The notes beneath the pieces are model-generated. The model did not search any database. It was not told the origin of the DNA and worked only from the letters and a program-made list of their open reading frames with translations. A DNA stretch of 32,677 bases from a virus, in the IMG/VR virus record IMGVR_UViG_3300047557_000801, positions 1 through 32,677 of that record. One strand, written 5' to 3'. The translations under genes and the position numbers were made by a program. Shown here piece after piece: positions 1 to 6,221 of this stretch (its first letter is position 1; the number at the start of each line of letters is the position of its first letter).

Positions 1-32
1 ATTTAAGCATTATCCAGATCGTATCGGTCACA

Positions 33-54
33 CTTTGCCCGTTGCCGGGCAAAG
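33..54. other. Perfect 9-bp hairpin
   Basis: CTTTGCCCG at 33-41 pairs perfectly with CGGGCAAAG at 46-54 around a TTGC loop. It is followed on the plus strand by a run of A, not T, and has no T-run on the minus-strand 3' side, so it does not read as a standard intrinsic terminator in either direction. Its role is unknown: it could be an RNA end-stabilising hairpin or part of a structured RNA. Confidence 0.55.
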
Positions 55-148
55 AAAAAACATTATCCGAGTCGAACATGTCACACAGCGTTAGAGCATT
101 ACAGAGGCGGTTGTCCGGTACCTCGAGCTCCGTCTTTATACAACGGCG

Positions 149-180
149 GTCTATACACATACGCTATCACATGCATAGAC
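149..180 (-). other. 13-bp hairpin favoured in minus-strand RNA
   Basis: On the minus strand, bases 180-168 pair with 161-149 around a 6-base loop, giving 13 consecutive pairs of which several are G-U. The same positions on the plus strand would be A-C mismatches, so the fold favours a leftward transcript. Such an RNA would lie downstream of the gp55-gp47-gp46 operon. Confidence 0.4.
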
Positions 181-182
181 GT

Positions 183-204
183 GGGGTTTTTCTCCCCTCT
201 TTTT
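183..204 (+). terminator. Weak possible rightward terminator
   Basis: GGGG (183-186) and CCCC (194-197) can pair around a 7-base loop and are followed by TCTTTTT (198-204). The stem is only 4 bp, so this is a weak candidate. It would end a rightward transcript from left of the window. Confidence 0.2.
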
Positions 205-372
205 ACCTTTACAAATCCTTTTCAAACAACTAAATCGCAGGTTTTAAGCGATCTTCATCCATAAATGGGTAGTAGTTGAGTACCATTGCGGCATGGTTTT
301 TCGTCCCTGTGACCACGATTGACCAGGTTTAGAGCGCACGAAATTAGGCCTGCGCCAGCCAAAAAACCGCTG

Positions 373-807
373 TTATTTTGCCTTTTTATGTTCTTCGAGA
401 CGTTGCCTAAGTATGTTTGATCCGCCTACTCTGACATTTATAATACCATTATAATAGTCATCTGTTTCTAAAACTCGGCGTTCAAATTGCTCTCTTGCCT
501 CTAGATATGACATTTCTGCCTTGGATTTGCAAAGATAAAGTATTTCTCTTGTGAAATTTTCCGGACCTAGTGCTTGGACGTCTGCTTGTAGCCTATCGGA
601 AGAACCCCAGTAATCGCGCCAATCGCTTTCTACTGTGCTTCTTCTTTTAAGTTTTTTGCCTTTGAGTGGTGGTTTAGTACGTTTGAACTGTGCTAATTTT
701 TTGCCTATGTACTTCTGCCCGGTTTTGGTGTTCGTGATGAGGTATACAAAGCCAATGTAGCCTTCTGGTATTTCTTCTACGATTTGATTTTGATACGTCC
801 ACAGCAC
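373..807 (-). CDS. SegE-like GIY-YIG endonuclease family protein
   Basis: This 144-residue protein resembles the SegE-type GIY-YIG proteins of T4-like phages. The hallmark pair is FVYLI at about 20-24 and KYIG at about 32-35. A basic stretch (about 42-57) follows, then DWRDYWGSS (62-70), a conserved glutamate near 103 and a YYNGIINVRVG segment (118-128) as in the family. It is the last gene of the leftward recombination operon and starts directly after the stop of the preceding small gene. SegE-type proteins are homing endonucleases in T4, but many relatives in marine T4-like phages sit at fixed positions, so a housekeeping nuclease role is also possible. The frame stays open for 42 codons beyond its TAA stop. 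Family membership is a motif-based call; nuclease activity is not shown. Confidence 0.75.
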   Translation of the reverse strand: MLWTYQNQIVEEIPEGYIGFVYLITNTKTGQKYIGKKLAQFKRTKPPLKGKKLKRRSTVESDWRDYWGSSDRLQADVQALGPENFTREILYLCKSKAEMSYLEAREQFERRVLETDDYYNGIINVRVGGSNILRQRLEEHKKAK

Positions 808-1038
808 TCATTTAGTTATATTGAGCGGTTTGCCTCTCATGCCTTTTCTGGCTATTTTTCTCTGTTCTCGTTTTTCTTGTATTTCTTTGCGCCTAATACT
901 TGCCTCGTTACGTATTTCCGACAGCCAAAATCTTGCCTTTATGCCTGCTTCGTCTGAATGCTTGTATTCAAACCTTTCTTGCCATTTGAAATATTCCTGG
1001 AACGCTCGTATCATACGATCGTGTGAATCTGTGCTCAT
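808..1038 (-). CDS. Small charged helical protein, conserved next to gp46
   Basis: This 76-residue protein is rich in Lys, Arg and Glu and is predicted by eye to be almost entirely helical, with a very basic C-terminus (REQRKIARKGMRGK). Its start codon overlaps the gp46 stop (ATGA at 1035-1038) and its stop abuts the next gene, so it is translated as part of the operon. Small proteins with a similar KWQERFE...LSEIR...RRKEIQEK pattern occur beside gp46 in marine T4-like phages, from memory of the family. No enzymatic motif is visible. A nucleic-acid-binding or gp46/47-accessory role is only a guess from charge and location. Confidence 0.75.
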   Translation of the reverse strand: MSTDSHDRMIRAFQEYFKWQERFEYKHSDEAGIKARFWLSEIRNEASIRRKEIQEKREQRKIARKGMRGKPLNITK

Positions 1039-2813
1039 GATACTATTTCGATATCCGTAGAATAACTGGTAAACCCATTTTCTTTAATAACCTTTAATAC
1101 ATGATTTACACGGCTAGTTAGATCATCTCTATGAGAAATTAAGAAAACATTCTTATCTCGTTCTCTGGTCATGCGTTTTAATACAGCAATACTAGATTCA
1201 ACACCGCTAGCATCCATGCCACTATCAACAAGTTCATCGATAAACAATAAATTGATGCTTTGATAGAGATTTTCCCATACATCTCGGAAAGCCCAAGACA
1301 GAGATAGTATCAATCTATTGCGTTCTCCGCGACTTAGATTATCAAAGTCTAGATCTTGACCCAACTGAGTAATGATAACTGTTAGATCATTTTGGAATTC
1401 AACACTGTGCGGCAATCCGATCTTATCAAGATAGTATGTCAGTCTTTGGTTTAAAAATGCTAAATTCTGATCAATAATACGTTTTCTAACGAAGCTATCT
1501 TTATTTGTTAAAAGTTTATGTAGGAATTCTTGATGATCCTTGACACGTACCAGTTCATTTAGATAATCCCAGTTTATCTCTTGTACAGCAGTTGATTGTA
1601 GTTCTGAGATTTGTTCGTCGTAGGGATTTTCTTCGGCTTGTTTTAGTGTAAGATCTTTTTCTAGACCATCTAATGTGCTCTTGTGATTCAATGCTTGTTC
1701 TAAGTTATCATAGGTTACCTTAGGACAATCGCCGAGATCACCTAATAAAGACAGAGATTCATTTAATATCGATAATTCTTCTAAATGCTCGCTGATAGAT
1801 AGTTTGCTTTCTTCGACTTGTTGTGCTTTTACCGACATCATAGATTCATGTTTTTCATCATGCAGTTCTTGTCCGCAACTATGGCATTTATGATCAGCAA
1901 GACTCACCAGTTCTTTTTCTAATTTTTCTAAAACTTTTTGTTCTTTTTCTAGCGCGGCGGTTTGTTTAGCAATCAAAGAATTAACATTATCTTTGTCTTT
2001 CTTAGTTTTATTCCATTCGACTAATGTTCTCTGATTGATAATTTCTTGATCGATATCAATATCGCTGAGTCTATCGATATTTTTTCTTAGATTTTCTAAA
2101 GAAGTTTCTTTTTGTTCTTCCCATAGCTTTTGTTTTCTTACTAAGGCATCGATACTTTGTTGTATTCTTTCGTTGCTGGCTTTGATAGTTTCGATCTTAG
2201 TATTTTCTGTGGAAATAGCCTCTTTAGAAATTTTAATGGATTCTTTTAATGCTTCTGCTTTTTCAGATAGGATAGTTATACCTAGAAGTTGTTCGATGAT
2301 AGCACGTTGATCTGCGGCTTTCATTGAAAGAAAAGGCTCTGTGTATGTGTTTAGAGCTACTAAATGTTTGAACATTTCGTGAGTCATGCCAAAAACATCT
2401 TCGATACTTTTTTGTGTCTCTCTAGAATCACCTTGACTTTCGTCGAGGTCATTCAATTCTTGTTCTTGTCCATTGATCGAGAACTTCAATAGATTAGGTT
2501 TACGACCTCTTTCGATATGATATTCTATACCATCTTTTTCAAAAGTAACAGTACAGAGCATACCTTTACTATTAATTTTATTAACGAGGTTATCACGTTT
2601 AATATTAGTTAAGGCTTGACCGTAGATCGCATAACTCAAGCCATTGATGATAGTTGTTTTGCCCGTACCATTGCGAGCCCCAGAATCATCACCTCCTAGA
2701 TCTAGATTTTCACCTAAGACTAGAGTTAATTGACCACGGTCAAAATCGATAGCCTGGGTTTGATTGCCCACGCTCATAAAATTTTTCACAGTGAGATTTT
2801 TTATTTTAATCAT
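1035..2813 (-). CDS. 46: Recombination endonuclease subunit gp46 (Rad50/SbcC-like)
   Basis: This SMC-type ATPase partners gp47 to resect DNA ends for recombination-dependent replication and host DNA breakdown. The 592-residue chain has the expected order. An N-terminal Walker A (NGTGKTT, 48-54) comes first, followed by a long coiled-coil arm. A zinc-hook CxxC (CHSC, Cys310 and Cys313) lies at the apex, then a second coiled coil. The ABC signature LSRGERNR follows at about 488-495, with Walker B in LLFIDELVDSGMD near 523-535. Length is close to T4 gp46 (560). The start overlaps the end of gp47 by 4 bases, indicating coupled translation of the two subunits. All key motifs are intact. Confidence 0.96.
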   Translation of the reverse strand: MIKIKNLTVKNFMSVGNQTQAIDFDRGQLTLVLGENLDLGGDDSGARNGTGKTTIINGLSYAIYGQALTNIKRDNLVNKINSKGMLCTVTFEKDGIEYHIERGRKPNLLKFSINGQEQELNDLDESQGDSRETQKSIEDVFGMTHEMFKHLVALNTYTEPFLSMKAADQRAIIEQLLGITILSEKAEALKESIKISKEAISTENTKIETIKASNERIQQSIDALVRKQKLWEEQKETSLENLRKNIDRLSDIDIDQEIINQRTLVEWNKTKKDKDNVNSLIAKQTAALEKEQKVLEKLEKELVSLADHKCHSCGQELHDEKHESMMSVKAQQVEESKLSISEHLEELSILNESLSLLGDLGDCPKVTYDNLEQALNHKSTLDGLEKDLTLKQAEENPYDEQISELQSTAVQEINWDYLNELVRVKDHQEFLHKLLTNKDSFVRKRIIDQNLAFLNQRLTYYLDKIGLPHSVEFQNDLTVIITQLGQDLDFDNLSRGERNRLILSLSWAFRDVWENLYQSINLLFIDELVDSGMDASGVESSIAVLKRMTRERDKNVFLISHRDDLTSRVNHVLKVIKENGFTSYSTDIEIVS

Positions 2814-3820
2814 AGTTCGTTATAAATGTCCAACAACAATTTTTTGTCATAGGTATCGCTTTCTATAGAATTAATTTGATTAGTTACGATAGTATCAACA
2901 GATTCAAAATTAATGTCTATAGGAATATGATTGCTGTCTACTTCTACTTTTTCCGGTATGAGCATTAATTCTCTGAGATTATACTGAGGCATAAACTGCT
3001 CTTTGATAAAATTAGCTTCTTCGAATGTGATTGGAAGATCGATGGTCACACGACAATGCATCTTTTCACGCAATAGCTTATCTGGAGTATCGATGATCTG
3101 GCTGAGTTTATATAGTCTATATACAGGCTGACTCGGCCAAGTTCGATATTCCGGTTTGCCGCCCCACTCTAACAGCATCATTCCGCGATCGTCGTCGCTA
3201 GCATCGGCATAATTATGAGGAAAAGCATTACCGATATAGACGATTTTCCCCTTTTGTTGACGTTTATGAAAATGTCCAGTGAACACGAAATCTTGATTTA
3301 CAAAATGACCATCTTGTAATTGACCGTGATCCGGCATCTGCACCATAGCATTCATGTAAAAATGAGGAAGTTCTAAGTGACCAAAGATATACTTGCTTTT
3401 GATCTTAGGAACTTTTTGCCATTCGTCACCAACTAACCAAGGCATGATAGTAACATCGCCGTCGGTAAAGATTTCTCGTATAGGAACGACATTAGGAAAC
3501 AGACGCATGAACTCTACAGAGTTGATCTCACGTTTGTCTTTATAGAATAGATCATGATTGCCTAGAATGAAATATACTTTTTCAAAAGATTGACTTAATC
3601 TTTCTAAGTTAGAAAGAGTATAGTTCATAGTGCTAACGTCAGTAGTTGAACGATTATGATGCCAGTCACCGAGAAAGACACAGGTTTCTGCCCCCGCAGC
3701 CTTGGCCTCTTCGCAAAACCACTTAACAAACTCTTCGCAATCGATGTTATGTGTTCTACTACCGCTCTTTAAACCAAAATGTATATCTGTAAAACATGCT
3801 GCTTTTTTGAATAGATTCAT
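2810..3820 (-). CDS. 47: Recombination endonuclease subunit gp47 (Mre11/SbcD-like)
   Basis: This metallophosphoesterase nuclease is the catalytic partner of gp46. The 336-residue protein (T4 gp47 is 339) shows the metal-binding set in order: TDIH (11-14), GDWHH (51-55), GNHD (87-90), GHLE (147-150) and TGHFH (181-185). The C-terminal third would hold the gp46-binding region. It lies 31 bases after gp55 and overlaps gp46 by 4 bases, matching the T4 47-46 order. No clear Shine-Dalgarno sequence precedes the ATG. The next in-frame alternatives would remove TDIH, so the annotated start is kept. Confidence 0.96.
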   Translation of the reverse strand: MNLFKKAACFTDIHFGLKSGSRTHNIDCEEFVKWFCEEAKAAGAETCVFLGDWHHNRSTTDVSTMNYTLSNLERLSQSFEKVYFILGNHDLFYKDKREINSVEFMRLFPNVVPIREIFTDGDVTIMPWLVGDEWQKVPKIKSKYIFGHLELPHFYMNAMVQMPDHGQLQDGHFVNQDFVFTGHFHKRQQKGKIVYIGNAFPHNYADASDDDRGMMLLEWGGKPEYRTWPSQPVYRLYKLSQIIDTPDKLLREKMHCRVTIDLPITFEEANFIKEQFMPQYNLRELMLIPEKVEVDSNHIPIDINFESVDTIVTNQINSIESDTYDKKLLLDIYNEL

Positions 3821-3851
3821 AGATTTACTGTACGCTTTTTATACGATTATG

Positions 3852-4697
3852 TCAATCCCAATCTTCGCCGGAATTGATAGTTACTGGGGCGACATTAGCG
3901 CCGCTGCCACCGCTGTTTTGACGAGTCCAACTAGGATTCATACCGTTCATTTCCAGTATGTCGTCTCTGATGTTTTGGTTACGTTTTTCAATGTTGATGA
4001 TGCGCACGAATGAATTAGTGACAGCAGCAGTGTAATAAGCAAAAGGATTGTCGGATTTACTCTCATCAAATTGAAGTCCTATCTGTGTTAACTGTAGAAT
4101 AGCCTGCCCCTTCATTTCGTCATTATAAGTGTAGCCACGAACGTTGCCTCTGGTAGCATATCTATCGCATAATTTTAAAAACATACGGGCAAGATTATTA
4201 GTCATCTGTCCGTGGTCTTTGCTGAACTTACCAGTTTTAACTCCACCTTTCCAATGACTTTTTCCTACACAGATTAGATTATTGTTTTCATCAAACTTCC
4301 AATGCTGGAAAGGAGGAAAATTTACTTTTTCGTGGCTGTCTGCGGTATTCTTTAGAGTCTTTTTACGACCAGGAGCGAGGGGAACATGCTCGAAAGTCAT
4401 GACACGAAATACTAGATCATGTTTGTCGATTTTTTTATAGTCTATTTCAAATTCTTTAGCAGGTAATTTTTTACCTCCTGCTAGCATGGCTGCTTCGTGT
4501 GCTTCTTTGCTTAGTCTTGCAGCTCTGTTTCTCTTGGCTTCAGCAATGGTTCTAACATTAATTTTTTCTAAGTTAGGTACGATTAGATCGTAGTCTCTGT
4601 ATTCGTCTTTGGTGTATGAACAAAACGTACTCTTGCTTAGATGTATTTCTTTTAATAAGTCTTTGTTTGTTAGATATTTTATTTTAGGTACTGTCAT
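3852..4697 (-). CDS. 55: Late transcription sigma factor gp55
   Basis: This T4-family sigma factor directs host RNA polymerase to late promoters. The N-terminus (KYLTNKDLLKEI, 8-19) parallels T4 gp55 (NYVNNKELLQAI). The sigma-like core lies at about 165-250, with MTNNLARMFLKLCDRY and DNPFAYYTAAVTNSF. It corresponds to the T4 segment with NPHAYITQACFNAF. Between them is a region of about 140 residues absent from T4 gp55 (185 residues) but, from memory, typical of cyanophage gp55. The C-terminus ends in GEDWD and lacks an obvious T4-type hydrophobic clamp-binding tail (LDFLYE). It is the first gene of the leftward operon, preceded by CGGAG (4709-4713) and an extended -10 element. It faces away from the late baseplate operon. 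Confidence 0.9.
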   Translation of the reverse strand: MTVPKIKYLTNKDLLKEIHLSKSTFCSYTKDEYRDYDLIVPNLEKINVRTIAEAKRNRAARLSKEAHEAAMLAGGKKLPAKEFEIDYKKIDKHDLVFRVMTFEHVPLAPGRKKTLKNTADSHEKVNFPPFQHWKFDENNNLICVGKSHWKGGVKTGKFSKDHGQMTNNLARMFLKLCDRYATRGNVRGYTYNDEMKGQAILQLTQIGLQFDESKSDNPFAYYTAAVTNSFVRIINIEKRNQNIRDDILEMNGMNPSWTRQNSGGSGANVAPVTINSGEDWD

Positions 4698-4724
4698 CGA
4701 TTAAAAATCTCCGTAATTAGTAAT

Positions 4725-4733
4725 ATAATAGCA
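4725..4733 (-). promoter_or_regulatory. Extended -10 promoter candidate for gp55 operon
   Basis: On the minus strand this reads TGCTATTAT, a TGn extension plus a hexamer matching TATAAT at five of six positions. Transcription would start near 4718, giving a leader of about 20 bases that contains CGGAG (4709-4713) 11 bases before the gp55 start. No good -35 is needed for an extended -10. It would use unmodified host sigma-70 polymerase, sensible for a gene needed before late transcription. Confidence 0.45.
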
Positions 4734-4744
4734 CATTTTTGTCA

Positions 4745-4753
4745 TAATAAATA
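4745..4753 (+). promoter_or_regulatory. T4-like late promoter candidate (TAATAAATA)
   Basis: TAATAAATA resembles the T4 late -10 element TATAAATA. The predicted start near 4759 gives a leader of about 22 bases to the first baseplate gene at 4782, with AAGGA at 4765-4769. The same 8-mer in the same context (AATAAATA-N-ACTAT) recurs at 28143-28156. It sits in the spacer shared with gp55, the factor that would read it. Confidence 0.6.
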
Positions 4754-4781
4754 GACTATATGACAAGGAAATCTGCTCAAA

Positions 4782-5921
4782 ATGCCTTTATCAATTAATC
4801 CTATAGCTCAATTAGTAGCTTCTGTATCAGAAGGTATTACTAAAGCCACGAATGCAGGACAAAGCCAAATACCTAATGCTACTTCTGTGCTTTCTAAGGC
4901 AAATTTAGACAGCAAAGTTGGACAATTATCCGGTGGATTAGGATCCGGTTTAAACGGTCTTACAGGAACATTCGGTAATCTTACTTCTAGTGTTAGAGGC
5001 GTTGCCGGAAACCTTGGCGGAGTAGTTGGCAGCGCACAATCTGCACTAGGTGGTATAGGTAATAACATTTCCAGCAGTGTAGGCGGAGCATTGAATACCT
5101 TGCAGTCGGTGGCAGGTTCTACATCTAATATCACAGCTGATATCTCCGGTACATTGAACAAGTTGACTGGCGGAAATCTTGCAGGAGGATTACAAAGTCT
5201 TGCAGGAACAATTAGTTCGGCAGCCGGAATGCTCAACAACATACTTAGCCTAAAAAGAGGAGCCAACCTTCCATCGGGAGCAGAAGCTTTTATTAGACAA
5301 GGCACCGCTATTAAATTAGCTCCCGGAGCTAAGAATGATTGGCGTGTAAGAATTACATGCCAGTGGAATATTTTTAACAGTCCGTTGTTTTCTCTGCTCG
5401 AAGAAACCGGAGGAGTTGTTTGGCCATATATGCCTAATATCACAGTTTCGACTAAAGCAGACTACACACCAATTAATACTATTCACAGCAATTATACCAA
5501 TTATGCTTATAAAGGCAGTATGGTAGATGATATTCAAATTTCAGGAGAATTTAGCTGTGAAACAGAAACTGATGCTGCCTATTGGATTGCAGCAACTACA
5601 TTCTTCAAAACAGCTACGAAGATGTTTTTTGGTCAAGGGGAGTTCGCAGGTAATCCTCCGTTGGTCTGCAATTTAACTGGATACGGTTCTAGCATTTTTG
5701 ACAAAGTGCCAGTCATCATTAAATCTTTTTCTGTAGATTTAAAAGATGATGTTAATTATATTCGCTGTAATACATTTGGAACCAATACCTGGGTTCCAGT
5801 ATTAAGTACGATTTCAATAACAGTTTCTCCTGTTTACAATAGACAGAGACTACGTCAATTTAATCTACAGGATTATGCTAAAGGTAAAACAGCCGATCCG
5901 AGTGGAGTAGGATATCTATAA
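4782..5921 (+). CDS. 48: Baseplate tail-tube cap protein, gp48-like
   Basis: This 379-residue protein is the first gene of the rightward late operon. Residues about 45-165 are a Gly/Ala/Ser/Leu/Asn-rich low-complexity region. The C-terminal half (about 180-379) looks like the tube-type fold of gp48/gp54 proteins. It contains KNDWRVRITCQWN, a DIQISGEFSCETETDAAYW segment and a final VPVIIKSFSVDL...WVPVLSTISITVSPVYNR region. gp48 caps the hub and wedge assembly and starts tail-tube polymerisation with gp54. Its stop overlaps the start of gp53 by one base. The length is near T4 gp48 (364). gp54 is the alternative name, since the two share a fold, but the gp48 label follows the usual gene order before gp53 in marine T4-like phages. 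Confidence 0.75.
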   Translation: MPLSINPIAQLVASVSEGITKATNAGQSQIPNATSVLSKANLDSKVGQLSGGLGSGLNGLTGTFGNLTSSVRGVAGNLGGVVGSAQSALGGIGNNISSSVGGALNTLQSVAGSTSNITADISGTLNKLTGGNLAGGLQSLAGTISSAAGMLNNILSLKRGANLPSGAEAFIRQGTAIKLAPGAKNDWRVRITCQWNIFNSPLFSLLEETGGVVWPYMPNITVSTKADYTPINTIHSNYTNYAYKGSMVDDIQISGEFSCETETDAAYWIAATTFFKTATKMFFGQGEFAGNPPLVCNLTGYGSSIFDKVPVIIKSFSVDLKDDVNYIRCNTFGTNTWVPVLSTISITVSPVYNRQRLRQFNLQDYAKGKTADPSGVGYL

Positions 5922-6220
5922 TGGCAAACTATGGAAATGCAAGCCCGTGGTCAACCACACCGCAAAATTCGTTATATTTAGAATTGGTAGATATTAGACC
6001 TGTACCTGCCGAAGACGATGATTATAGATATGTGATTGAGAATCAATATAGACATAGACCGGATTTATTAGCCTATGATTTATACGGTAATTCTAAATTG
6101 TGGTGGGTATTCGTTCAAAGAAATATGCAGACTATTAAAGACCCCATATACGATTTTGAACCAGGAACTGTGATATATCTTCCAAAAAAATCAAACTTAG
6201 AAAAATTTCTAGGAGTCTAA
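5921..6220 (+). CDS. 53: Baseplate wedge protein gp53
   Basis: This 99-residue protein contains the gp53 signature: RPDLLAYDLYGNSKLWWVF followed by KDPIYDFEPGTVIYLP. The pattern is that of a LysM-like fold, ending with a short beta strand typical of wedge gp53. T4 gp53 is about twice as long (196), so this is a compact form that keeps the LysM-like core. gp53 locks adjacent wedges around the hub during baseplate closure. The ATG overlaps the preceding TAA (TAATG), so translation is probably coupled. Confidence 0.87.
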   Translation: MANYGNASPWSTTPQNSLYLELVDIRPVPAEDDDYRYVIENQYRHRPDLLAYDLYGNSKLWWVFVQRNMQTIKDPIYDFEPGTVIYLPKKSNLEKFLGV

Positions 6221-6221
6221 T

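Larger units (their letters stand above)
1..372. other. Gene-free segment with clustered hairpins
   Basis: No reading frame here looks like a real gene. The longest plus frame (42-233) starts inside a hairpin, lacks a ribosome binding site and has no recognisable motif. Bases 61-180 are about 49% G+C by count, clearly higher than the late genes to the right. The stretch holds inverted repeats at 33-54, 104-124, 130-146, 149-180 and 183-197. It lies downstream of the leftward recombination operon, so it may be a 3' untranslated or inter-operon region. What lies to its left is not visible. Confidence 0.5.

Noticed and set aside
66-140. Possible minus-strand tRNA, because GTTCGACTC resembles a T-loop
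   Set aside because: The bases around the loop cannot form the 5-bp T stem, and no acceptable anticodon arm fits at the right distance.
99-176. Minus-strand 25-residue frame starting MHVIAYVYRPPLYKDG
   Set aside because: The purine-rich GAGGGGAG lies about 15 bases upstream, too far, and the frame runs through several hairpins. It is too short to support without relatives.
42-233. 63-residue plus-strand frame at the left end
   Set aside because: Starts inside a hairpin, has no ribosome binding site and no recognisable pattern, and overlaps the structured segment.
3814-3850. TTGACA on the minus strand at the gp55 stop with TACAGT 17 bases later, as a gp47 promoter
   Set aside because: TTGACA includes the gp55 stop codon, the -10 matches only four of six bases, and the RNA would begin at the gp47 ATG itself.
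4808-5443. 211-residue minus-strand frame opposite the gp48-like gene
   Set aside because: It is a shadow of the Gly/Ala-rich coding region. The plus frame has recognisable tube-type sequence and operon context.
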